Shown here piece after piece: positions 1-5,710 of a DNA stretch of 14,535 nt. Every line of letters begins with the position of its first letter. Position 1 is the first letter of the stretch. The DNA comes from ZC4RG20 sp964553875. GTDB lineage: Bacteria; Pseudomonadota; Gammaproteobacteria; Steroidobacterales; Rariloculaceae. Both the position numbers and the translations under genes were made by a program. The notes under the pieces were generated by a model, which had not been told where the DNA came from, made no database searches, and saw only the letters and a program-made list of their open reading frames with translations. Where the stretch lies: positions 1 through 14,535 of the forward strand of contig CAZKNH010000103.1 in assembly GCA_964553875.1 (NCBI GenBank). Reading direction: 5' to 3'.

Positions 1-1
1 C

Positions 2-247
2 GACGGCACGGTGCTCGATCACTCGATCATCGTGTTCGGCAGCAACATGAGCGACAGTAACCGGCACAACAACGACCCGCTGCCGACCGCGATCCTCGGC
101 CACGCGCACGGCAAGATCAAAGGCGGCCAGCATCTGATGTATCCGCAGGACACGCGCTTCGCGGATCTGCTGCTGACGGTGCTGCATAGGGCCGACATCC
201 CGATCGAATCGATCGGCGACAGCGGCGGAGAGCTGTCGGAGATCTGA
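2..247 (+). CDS. DUF1552 domain protein, C-terminal 81 residues (5' end outside window)
   Basis: The reading frame is open from the window edge and ends at TGA 245-247. The tail reads VLDHSIIVFGSNMSDSNRHN, then DPLPTAILG, IKGGQHL, YPQDT, ADLLLTVL and a GDSGGELSEI end. This is the pattern I know from the C-terminus of DUF1552 proteins, a family of exported proteins of unknown function. They are often encoded next to DUF1587/1588/1592-type planctomycete-like proteins and ankyrin proteins. The stop lies 25 bases before the GTG of the downstream ankyrin gene and no terminator is visible between them, so the two are probably co-transcribed. The N-terminal signal and most of the domain cannot be seen. 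The family call is from memory of conserved motifs; the biochemical role is unknown. Confidence 0.8.
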   Translation, partial: DGTVLDHSIIVFGSNMSDSNRHNNDPLPTAILGHAHGKIKGGQHLMYPQDTRFADLLLTVLHRADIPIESIGDSGGELSEI

Positions 248-272
248 TTCACGTCGTCCCGGAGGTGTTGCC

Positions 273-1892
273 GTGAAGATCCGGAAAGCCGCCGCGCTCG
301 CCGCCGGTGTCGTGATGCTCGCGTTTGCAAGCGTCGCGGCGCGAGCGGCGAATTCCTCGCTGGTCGCGGCCGTCGAGGCCGGCGATCGACAAGCGGCCCT
401 GGAGTTGCTCGATGCGGGCGCCGATCCGAACGAGCGCAGCTCGGACGGCTCGACGGCCTTGTTGTGGGCGGCGTATCACGGCGACGCCGAGCTCGTGCGC
501 CGGCTGATCGAGGCCGGGGCCGACGTCGAAGCGCGCAACACGTTCGGCGCATTCGCGCTCTCCGAGGCCGCGATCATCGGCTCCGCACCGGTGATCGCGG
601 CGCTGCTCGAGGCGGGCGCCGACCCGAACGCCAAGAACTGGGAAGGCGAGACGCCGCTGATGGCAGCCGCGCGTTCCGGCAACGTCGAGGCGGCGCGCTT
701 GCTGCTCGAGGCCGGCGCAGACGTCAACGCGAAGGAAGAGTGGGGCGGGCAGTCGGCGCTGATGTGGGCGGCGTCGCACAGCCAGCCCGAGATGGTAAAG
801 CTCCTCATCGAGCACGGCGCGGACGTGAACGCGCGCGGCGCAGTTCGCCGTTGGGAGCGCAAGGTCATCAAGGAGCCGCGTCCGAAGGACATGAACCAGG
901 GCGGCTTCACGCCGCTCCTCTATGCGGCGCGCGAGGGCTGCATCGAGTGCGCGAAGCATTTGATCGAAGGCGGCGCCGATCCGGACCTGCATGACCCGCA
1001 TCGGATGACGCCGTTGCTCCTGGCGCTCTTCAATCTGCACTTCGATTTCGCCGCGTACATGATCGAGGCGGGCGCGGACGTCAACAAGTGGGATCTCTAC
1101 GGCCGAACGCCGCTTTACATGGCGGCGGACGTGAGCACGCTGCCCGTGATGGGCAACGGCGCGATGGTCGTGATTCCGAGCCTGGACAAGCACACGGCGC
1201 TCGATATCGCACGTATGCTGCTCGAGCGCGGCGCCGACCCGAACATCCAGCTGAAGCGCCGGCCGCCCTATCGTAACGTGCCGCAGGATCGCGGCGGTGA
1301 TTCGATCCTGTCGCAAGGGGCGACGCCGTTGCTTCGCGCGGCTCGCGCGGGCGATGCGCCGTTCGTCGAGTTGTTGCTCGAGCACGGCGCGCTCGTCGAC
1401 CTGCCGAGCAATCAGGGCGTGACGCCGTTGATGGCTGCGGCAGGCGTCGAGTTCGGCCAGCGCGTCACGCGCGGTCGCAACCGGACGGAGGAAGGCGTGC
1501 TCGCGACGATGCGCCTGCTGCTCGATGCCGGGGCGGACATCAACGCGCGAAGCCTCGTCGAGCGTCGCGGCGAAACGGCGGCGCATCTCCTCGTCATCGA
1601 GCAGCGGCTCGACGATTTCACGTTCGACTACCGTGGCCGGCAGGTGCCGAGCCCGCGCGCCGTTCCGAATCAGACGGCGTTGCACGGCGCGGCGCAGCGA
1701 GGCTTCAACGCGTTCATCGAGTTCCTCGTCGAGAACGGTGCCGATCTCTACGCGAAGGATGCGGCAGGACGTACACCGCTCGATCTCGCGAAGCAGTCGC
1801 GTGAGCCGATGCCGGAGACGGTCGCGTTGCTCGAGCGGTTGATGGCCGAGAATCCGCCGACCGACCAGCTGCGGGCCGCGTCGCGCGAGTAG
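273..1892 (+). CDS. Exported ankyrin-repeat protein (539 aa)
   Basis: The GTG start at 273 is chosen because GGAGGTG (261-267) sits just upstream and the product then begins with a Sec signal peptide. That signal has a basic MKIRK start, a hydrophobic core, and probable cleavage after ARA at about residue 25. From about residue 27 to 525 the protein is a run of roughly ten or more ankyrin units, recognised by recurring TPLL.AA, LLEAGAD and VNA.. motifs. Longer inserted loops lie at about 186-212, 324-348, 393-408 and 427-466. Ankyrin arrays are protein-binding scaffolds and no catalytic domain is visible. Export points to a periplasmic or cell-surface role, perhaps partnering the DUF1552 product encoded immediately upstream. 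A perfect hairpin follows the stop. The ankyrin call is secure; the binding partner is unknown. Confidence 0.93.
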   Translation: MKIRKAAALAAGVVMLAFASVAARAANSSLVAAVEAGDRQAALELLDAGADPNERSSDGSTALLWAAYHGDAELVRRLIEAGADVEARNTFGAFALSEAAIIGSAPVIAALLEAGADPNAKNWEGETPLMAAARSGNVEAARLLLEAGADVNAKEEWGGQSALMWAASHSQPEMVKLLIEHGADVNARGAVRRWERKVIKEPRPKDMNQGGFTPLLYAAREGCIECAKHLIEGGADPDLHDPHRMTPLLLALFNLHFDFAAYMIEAGADVNKWDLYGRTPLYMAADVSTLPVMGNGAMVVIPSLDKHTALDIARMLLERGADPNIQLKRRPPYRNVPQDRGGDSILSQGATPLLRAARAGDAPFVELLLEHGALVDLPSNQGVTPLMAAAGVEFGQRVTRGRNRTEEGVLATMRLLLDAGADINARSLVERRGETAAHLLVIEQRLDDFTFDYRGRQVPSPRAVPNQTALHGAAQRGFNAFIEFLVENGADLYAKDAAGRTPLDLAKQSREPMPETVALLERLMAENPPTDQLRAASRE

Positions 1893-1917
1893 CGCAAATC
1901 GGCCCATCCCTCTAGCG

Positions 1918-1942
1918 AGAGCGGCGCCTTACGCGCCGCTCT
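1918..1942 (+). terminator. Hairpin terminator after the ankyrin gene
   Basis: AGAGCGGCGC (1918-1927) and GCGCCGCTCT (1933-1942) form a perfect 10-bp stem with a 5-base loop, starting 26 bases after the ankyrin stop. No clear T-run follows (ATGCGTTCTT), so it may be a weak intrinsic terminator or may need Rho. It separates the DUF1552-ankyrin unit from the TetR unit. Confidence 0.65.
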
Positions 1943-2282
1943 ATGCGTTCTTATCCAGCGTTCCGCCCGTGAGCGGATCCGTCCCTGTGCGTACCTGTCA
2001 CCGCGCTCGTGTCGTCCGCACGAGTCGCATGGACACCAGGTGACGCCGGTCCGAAACCGTGAACGAGGTTTCATTGCGGTTACAGGAGCGGAATGCGCTT
2101 CCGCACGAAAACTACTGTTTTCCCCGAATTGGGCGCCTGGAAAGCGGTGGGTATACTGTATTTCGCACGAAGTCGCCGGAGCACGCGCGGCTCGCACGAA
2201 ATGCTTCCTTTCGCAGTGTCGCGGCTCACGCGGCTTTGGCTTTGGAAGGATTCATCAGGACGAGGGGGCAAGGACGGGACCG
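1943..2282. other. Leader and intergenic region upstream of the TetR gene
   Basis: This 340-base stretch holds no gene I can support. It is visibly less GC-rich than the coding DNA around it. It contains a candidate promoter (2129-2157) and a GAAACC-N8-GGTTTC dyad (2053-2072). The word CGCACGAA occurs at 2102-2109, 2164-2171 and 2193-2200, and again inside the gene at 2423-2430. The copy at 2162-2171 reads TTCGCACGAA, a TTCG-N2-CGAA dyad lying across the predicted transcription start. Such repeated sites beside a TetR gene suggest autoregulation, but no operator is proven. Confidence 0.5.
2129..2157 (+). promoter_or_regulatory. Candidate sigma-70-type promoter for the TetR/amidotransferase unit
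   Basis: TTGGGC (2129-2134) and TATACT (2152-2157) are separated by exactly 17 bases. The -10 matches 5 of 6 consensus positions and the -35 matches 3 of 6. Transcription would start near 2164, giving a leader of about 119 bases before the ATG at 2283. The moderate -35 is compatible with a regulated promoter. Confidence 0.55.
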
Positions 2283-2996
2283 ATGACGTTCAACGCTACA
2301 TTGGCCAGAGTGGTCGCCCAACGATCCCAGGACGGATCGGACGAAGCCGAGCGCACCGCAAAACCGAACGACGAGGGTGTCGGCCCCGTCACGCCGAACT
2401 CGATGCGCGGACGTCGGCGTCTCGCACGAATCCTCGAAGCGGCAACGCAGCTCTTTCTCCGCGACGGCTACGCCGCGACGTCGATCGAAGCCGTCCTCGA
2501 CGCTTCGGGCGGGTCGAAGGCGACGCTCTACAGCTACTTCTCGACCAAGGACGATCTGTTCCGCGCCGTCGTCCAGGAAGTGATCCGCCATCAACGGCAA
2601 CCGACGCTCGAGTTCCACGGCGATGAACGTAGTGCCCTCGTCGATTTCATCGTCCAGGCCTTCGAGATCATGTCCACGCCGCGGCATCGCGCCCTGCTGC
2701 GCGTCGTCGTAGCGGAGCGGGAACGTTTTCCGGATCTTGCGCGGCTTTACTACGACGAATGGCCGTTGCGGAATCGGCGTCTGCTGACGAGTTTCTTCAC
2801 GGAGCTCGAGCAGCGGAAGCTCCTGCCGGCCGGCGCCGCGGAGGCTGCGGCCGATCATTTCGTCGGTCTGATCACACACCCGTGGCTGCTCGAATCGTTG
2901 CTCTTCGGCGACGATCGACTACCTTCGGTCGATGCGGTGCGCGCGAAGGCAGAAAGGGCAGTCGAACGTTTCCTGACTTTCGCCGGGCGCGGCTGA
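2283..2996 (+). CDS. TetR/AcrR-family regulator with AefR-like C-terminal domain (237 aa)
   Basis: This is a DNA-binding repressor-type protein. The TetR_N domain spans about residues 44-100: ILEAATQLFLRDGYAATSIE, helix-turn-helix around 67-88, then TLYSYFSTKDDLFRAVV. The C-terminal part (about 108-232), with the ERFPDLARLYYDEWP stretch, looks like the AefR-like/TetR_C_7 ligand domain. ATG 2283 has AAGGA (2270-2274) upstream and gives a 40-residue hydrophilic N-terminal extension. A later in-frame ATG at 2403 would give a product starting directly before the DNA-binding domain and cannot be excluded. The frame stays open upstream to about 2040, but no ribosome binding site was found there. 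The stop is 21 bases before the amidotransferase gene, suggesting an operon. The ligand is unknown. Repeated sites in the leader make autoregulation plausible. Confidence 0.92.
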   Translation: MTFNATLARVVAQRSQDGSDEAERTAKPNDEGVGPVTPNSMRGRRRLARILEAATQLFLRDGYAATSIEAVLDASGGSKATLYSYFSTKDDLFRAVVQEVIRHQRQPTLEFHGDERSALVDFIVQAFEIMSTPRHRALLRVVVAERERFPDLARLYYDEWPLRNRRLLTSFFTELEQRKLLPAGAAEAAADHFVGLITHPWLLESLLFGDDRLPSVDAVRAKAERAVERFLTFAGRG

Positions 2997-3017
2997 CGAG
3001 CCGCCGCATCGCGCGTC

Positions 3018-3743
3018 GTGCCGCCGCTGTCGATTTGGGTGACCGGGGAGCCGGTGCCTCATGCGGCGAGGCGTGCGGGCTCGTTCGCGGACATGATCCG
3101 GGCGAGGACAGGCGCGGCGTGGCGCGGTGCGTGGTCCGTGGTCGACGTGACCGATATGCGGACCTTGCTGCCCCAGCCGAACGAAGTCTCGGGCGTGATC
3201 GTCACAGGCTCGCCGGCACGGATCGCGGACCAGCTTCCCTGGATGCGGCGCGTGCAGGACGCGCTCGCGCAGCTCGTCGAAGCCGACGTGCCCGTGCTCG
3301 GTATCTGCTTCGGCCATCAGCTCCTCGGCATGGCGCTCGGCGGGCGTTCAGGACCGAATCCGCGGGGCAGGGAGATCGGTACGGTGACGCTGACACTGCG
3401 CGCGTCGGACCCGATCGTCGCCGGCCCGCAAAGTTTCCCGGTCTCGATGACGCATCTCGACGTCGTTCAAGAGTTGCCGCGGGGCGCATCGGTGATCGCA
3501 TCGACGACGCTCGACCCGCACGCTGCGATTCGTTTCGCGGAAAACGCGTGGGGCGTTCAGTTCCATCCCGAGATGGACGACGCGATCATCGGCGATTACA
3601 TCGTGTCGCTCCGCGACAAGCTGGTCGCAGAAGGAATCGATCCCGAGGCGCTGCTCGCGGCGCGAAGCGATACGCCCGATGCAGCGAAGGTGCTCGAACG
3701 ATTCGTCGAGCGAGCCGCTGAGCTCCGAACGACCGCACGCTGA
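3018..3743 (+). CDS. Class I glutamine amidotransferase, GMP-synthase-like subfamily (241 aa)
   Basis: The protein has a single class I (triad) glutaminase domain. The nucleophile elbow GICFGHQLLG places Cys at residue 97. The catalytic His-Glu pair is in FHPEM (His183, Glu185). GVIVTGSP at about 59-66 supplies the usual oxyanion-region loop. There is no synthetase domain, so this is a stand-alone amidotransferase-like protein of the COG0518 type. Such proteins either hydrolyse glutamine or a gamma-glutamyl compound, or hand ammonia to a separate partner. GTG 3018 is chosen because MPPLSIWVTG matches the typical N-terminus. No Shine-Dalgarno sequence is evident, and translation may be coupled to the TetR gene ending 21 bases earlier. 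The substrate cannot be told from sequence. Pairing with a TetR regulator hints at an inducible role, for example breakdown of a gamma-glutamyl amine. Confidence 0.9.
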   Translation: MPPLSIWVTGEPVPHAARRAGSFADMIRARTGAAWRGAWSVVDVTDMRTLLPQPNEVSGVIVTGSPARIADQLPWMRRVQDALAQLVEADVPVLGICFGHQLLGMALGGRSGPNPRGREIGTVTLTLRASDPIVAGPQSFPVSMTHLDVVQELPRGASVIASTTLDPHAAIRFAENAWGVQFHPEMDDAIIGDYIVSLRDKLVAEGIDPEALLAARSDTPDAAKVLERFVERAAELRTTAR

Positions 3744-3792
3744 CCCATGTGCAGACCGCACGTTCTCGCGGGCGCCGGCAGAGTCGCGCGAG

Positions 3793-3815
3793 CCGCCCGG
3801 AATCGCCTCCGGCGG
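3793..3815. terminator. Weak hairpin between convergent genes
   Basis: CCGGA (3797-3801) pairs with TCCGG (3808-3812) around a 6-base loop. After one bulged base, three more pairs extend the stem (3793-3795 with 3813-3815). It lies between the amidotransferase stop and the convergent lipoprotein stop. There is no T-run on either side, so function as a shared terminator is only possible. Confidence 0.3.
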
Positions 3816-3816
3816 A

Positions 3817-4053
3817 TCAAAACGGACATTCGCACTCGACGAGGGTCTGGCCGAGGATCTCACAGACGAGCGGGCCGCCGTTCAGGCACGCGAATCGGTC
3901 GACGTCCTTGCGCGTCGTTTCTACCTGCTCGAACGTTGCAAGGTAGATCGTCTCCGGGTCGAGAGTTCGCGTACCGTCGAACGCGATTCCGCCCAAGGCG
4001 CTGCATCCCCCGAGACTCGCGGCGCACGCCGCGAGAGTGATTGCCGCACGCAT
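3817..4053 (-). CDS. Small Cys-rich lipoprotein of unknown function (78 aa)
   Basis: Support comes from translation signals. The minus strand reads AAGGAGG (complement of 4061-4067), 7 bases, then ATG at 4053. The product starts with a short lipoprotein signal (MRAAITLAACAASLGGC) whose LGGC lipobox puts the lipidated Cys at residue 17. The mature part is about 62 residues and contains Cys56, Cys64, Cys74 and Cys76, the last two in a CEC pair close to the C-terminus. These could form disulfides or bind metal. I do not recognise a family. A sigma-54-like promoter lies about 80 bases upstream (4132-4147). Residue 18 is Ser rather than Asp, so outer-membrane sorting is the default expectation. 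It is probably a real gene because ribosome binding site, lipobox and promoter agree. The function is not known. Confidence 0.75.
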   Translation of the reverse strand: MRAAITLAACAASLGGCSALGGIAFDGTRTLDPETIYLATFEQVETTRKDVDRFACLNGGPLVCEILGQTLVECECPF

Positions 4054-4131
4054 CTCGCTGCCTCCTTGCCGATCGATGGATCGCGTTTCCGGCACTCGGT
4101 CTTCTGCGCCAGACAACGTGGAGCAGCGGAA

Positions 4132-4147
4132 AGCATCGATCGTGCCA
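4132..4147 (-). promoter_or_regulatory. Sigma-54 (-24/-12) promoter candidate for the small lipoprotein
   Basis: The minus strand reads C-TGGCACGATCGATGCT. Against the consensus YTGGCACG-N4-TTGCW it matches 11 of 12 fixed positions, plus the leading pyrimidine, with the correct 12-base GG-to-GC offset. The one mismatch is A for the first T of TTGC. Transcription would start near 4122, about 69 bases before the ATG. On the plus strand the -24 element overlaps the palindrome TGCCAGTGGCA (4143-4153), so a protein binding TGGCA/TGCCA dyads is an alternative reading. Confidence 0.55.
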
Positions 4148-4195
4148 GTGGCAAAAGCTCAACGTCGGCAAGGATTTATGGAAGCGGTCGAAATG

Positions 4196-4214
4196 TTCCG
4201 TTCGCCGAGCGGAA
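4196..4214. repeat. 19-bp dyad upstream of the sigma-54-like promoter
   Basis: TTCCGTTCGCCGAGCGGAA is an inverted repeat with 8 of 9 pairs complementary around a central C. As RNA it folds to an 8-bp stem with one G-U pair. It lies about 75-93 bases upstream of the start predicted from the sigma-54-like promoter at 4132-4147. That is where an enhancer-binding protein could bind. The role is inferred from position only. Confidence 0.4.
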
Positions 4215-4375
4215 TCGAGCTGCGGAGCGCGAGCGAAAAGCGTCGAGGTCTCGATGCGCGAGCATTGCCCCAATCGTCGCGAAGGCACACGCTCGGCTCC
4301 GTTGCGGCGAGGCCGTCCGATGGCGTTGCTTTTCTACATGCCTGCGCGAGGGCCGCATTCGGCTGCGTGTGCCGA

Positions 4376-4390
4376 CTACGACATTCGTAG
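4376..4390. repeat. Perfect 6-3-6 dyad CTACGA-CAT-TCGTAG
   Basis: CTACGA (4376-4381) and TCGTAG (4385-4390) are exact reverse complements separated by CAT. The dyad lies about 240 bases upstream of the first DUF6644-like gene. Size and symmetry fit a dimeric regulator's operator; no regulator can be named. Confidence 0.35.
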
Positions 4391-4454
4391 ATACCGACAA
4401 CAGGGGCGGCGGAGCTTGTGGTCGATCAACGACATGCTGTAGCATCCGACGCGC

Positions 4455-4527
4455 CGTTTTGGGGGCACGCGGATCGGGGGCCACAGCGACTATTCCGCGG
4501 GGCAGGTCGACGTCACACGTTTTGGGG
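4455..4527. repeat. Direct repeat CGTTTTGGGG, two copies 63 bases apart
   Basis: CGTTTTGGGG occurs at 4455-4464 and 4518-4527. The start-to-start distance of 63 bases is close to six helical turns, so both copies face the same side of the DNA. Both lie upstream of the DUF6644-like gene pair. They may be activator sites or chance. Confidence 0.3.
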
Positions 4528-4631
4528 AAATTGCGAGCCTGTTTTGCGAACGTCCGAGTTCGTCGGGCGGCGGCGATCGGCCGAGTCTCTTTACTTTTCG
4601 GCGCATAGCGAGGTCGTAGCGAGTTTCGGAC

Positions 4632-5141
4632 ATGGGTGAATTCATCGAATTTGTCGAGAATACGGCGATCGCGGCATGGGTACGCGAGTCGCCTTCGATC
4701 TTTGCGTACACGACCGTGCTGTCGCTGCATGCGATGGGCCTCGCGATCGTGGTCGGCATCGGCAGCGCGGTTTCGCTGCGAGTCATGGGACTGTTCCGCA
4801 GCCTTCCGCTTGCGCCGATGTTGCGACTCTTCCCGGTCATGTGGTTCGGTTTCACCGTGAACGCGATATCGGGCATTCTGCTGCTGATGGCGAACGCGTC
4901 CGGGATGCTGTCGAACGTCGTGTTCCTGGTCAAACTCGGGCTGATCGCGCTCGCGGTCGTGAACATGGAGCTGCTGCGGCATCGGCTCGCGGCAGAGGTG
5001 CCTGCCGGCGCCGAGAGCGACGTCGTCCCGAGCTCACAGGTGCGCATGCTCGCGCTGAGCTCGATCGTGTTGTGGATTGCGGTCATCATCAGCGGACGCT
5101 TGACCGCATATCCGAACTTCGTCACCGGCCTTTTTAGCTAG
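4632..5141 (+). CDS. Four-helix integral membrane protein, DUF6644-like (169 aa)
   Basis: Hydrophobic segments at about 25-45, 65-88, 97-115 and 138-155 predict four transmembrane helices. The pattern SLHAMG in helix 1 (His33), VSLRVMG (47-53), FTVNAISG (74-81), FLVKLGL in helix 3 (98-104) and a closing W-x2-VI-x2-GRL-x2-Y resemble DUF6644-type membrane proteins, whose function is not established. ATG 4632 is used because the conserved part begins soon after it. The ribosome binding site is weak (GCGAG, 4620-4624). A paralogue follows 14 bases after the stop. A His in a small helical bundle could ligate haem, but that is conjecture. The family assignment is from motif memory; the membrane topology is clear. 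Confidence 0.8.
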   Translation: MGEFIEFVENTAIAAWVRESPSIFAYTTVLSLHAMGLAIVVGIGSAVSLRVMGLFRSLPLAPMLRLFPVMWFGFTVNAISGILLLMANASGMLSNVVFLVKLGLIALAVVNMELLRHRLAAEVPAGAESDVVPSSQVRMLALSSIVLWIAVIISGRLTAYPNFVTGLFS

Positions 5142-5155
5142 AGGACGGCCTGGAC

Positions 5156-5674
5156 ATGGAAGCGATATCCAATCTGCTGTCGGCATTCGGCCTCGACGAG
5201 TTCGTCAACGCCTACGACTGGGTGTGGCCGGTATGTGAGATTCTGCATTTCATGGGCATGGCCGCGCTCATCGGTACCGTTGGCCTCGTCGATCTGCGTA
5301 TTCTCGGCTTCGCCAAGAGCATCCCGATCGGCCAGCTGGAGCGCCTGGTGCCGATCGGCGTCGTGGGGTTCCTGGTCAATGCGATCACGGGCTTCATATT
5401 CGTCGCCGGCAATCCCGTCGGTGGCCCGATCGAGTACCTGCTGAACCTTTCGTTGCAGCTCAAGCTGCTCTTGATCCTGATCGCCGGCATCAACGTGCTG
5501 ATCTTCTACTTCGCCGGCATCGCTCGCGAGACGAACGCAGTCGGGCCGGGCGGAGACGCGCCGCGGGCCGCGAAGATCGTCGCCGCCACGTCGCTGGTCG
5601 CGTGGTTCGGCGTCATCTTCTTCGGCCGGCTGATCATGTACAACGACACGCTGCTGTACGCGCTCGGGCTATAA
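5156..5674 (+). CDS. Four-helix integral membrane protein, DUF6644-like, paralogue of the preceding gene (172 aa)
   Basis: Predicted transmembrane helices lie at about 26-46, 65-85, 99-120 and 141-158. Aligned with the preceding protein, the shared residues are LH-x-MG (His31), V-x-LR-x2-G (45-51), P-x4-GF-x-VNAI-x-G (66-79) and W-x2-VI-x2-GRL-x2-Y near the end. That is clear homology between tandem genes. GAGGA at 5141-5145, overlapping the upstream stop, gives a proper ribosome binding site for ATG 5156. The two genes surely share a transcript and may form a heterodimer. The last codons and the stop lie inside the terminator hairpin. Function unknown. Confidence 0.82.
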   Translation: MEAISNLLSAFGLDEFVNAYDWVWPVCEILHFMGMAALIGTVGLVDLRILGFAKSIPIGQLERLVPIGVVGFLVNAITGFIFVAGNPVGGPIEYLLNLSLQLKLLLILIAGINVLIFYFAGIARETNAVGPGGDAPRAAKIVAATSLVAWFGVIFFGRLIMYNDTLLYALGL

Positions 5675-5710
5675 CAGCCCGAGCGCCGGCTCAGCCGCGG
5701 CCGGCGTTTT
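5662..5710 (+). terminator. Terminator region: hairpin over the stop codon plus a second hairpin with T4
   Basis: GCTCGGGCT (5662-5670) and AGCCCGAGC (5676-5684) form a perfect 9-bp stem. Its loop ATAAC contains the TAA stop of the DUF6644-like gene. Next, CGCCGG (5684-5689) and CCGGCG (5701-5706) form a second stem, followed directly by TTTT (5707-5710). The region also covers the end of the convergent minus-strand gene (stop at 5691), so it may serve both transcripts. Confidence 0.65.

Larger units (their letters stand above)
4148..4631. other. 484-base non-coding region between divergent transcripts
   Basis: No open frame here shows a ribosome binding site, a signal or a family motif, and composition is less GC-rich than in neighbouring genes. 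It separates the divergently transcribed lipoprotein and DUF6644-like genes and presumably holds both control regions. Structures seen are a 19-bp dyad (4196-4214), a perfect 6-3-6 dyad (4376-4390), a 10-base direct repeat (4455 and 4518), and a tandem TAGCGAG pair 11 bases apart (4606-4612, 4617-4623). I could not find a convincing sigma-70 promoter for the DUF6644-like genes. Confidence 0.5.

Noticed and set aside
249..1907. A 552-codon open frame on the minus strand opposite the ankyrin gene
   Set aside because: It is Arg-rich antisense of the ankyrin repeats with no ribosome binding site or family motif; long antisense frames are expected in GC-rich DNA.
2059..2286. A 75-codon leader frame whose stop overlaps the TetR ATG as ATGA
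   Set aside because: The ATGA overlap looks like translational coupling, but the GTG has no Shine-Dalgarno, the likely promoter lies inside the frame, and the product has no recognisable features.
4041..4442. Plus-strand open frame of 133 codons and other frames in the gap before the DUF6644-like genes
   Set aside because: Composition is not protein-like, there is no ribosome binding site, and it runs over the lipoprotein start region and sigma-54-like site.
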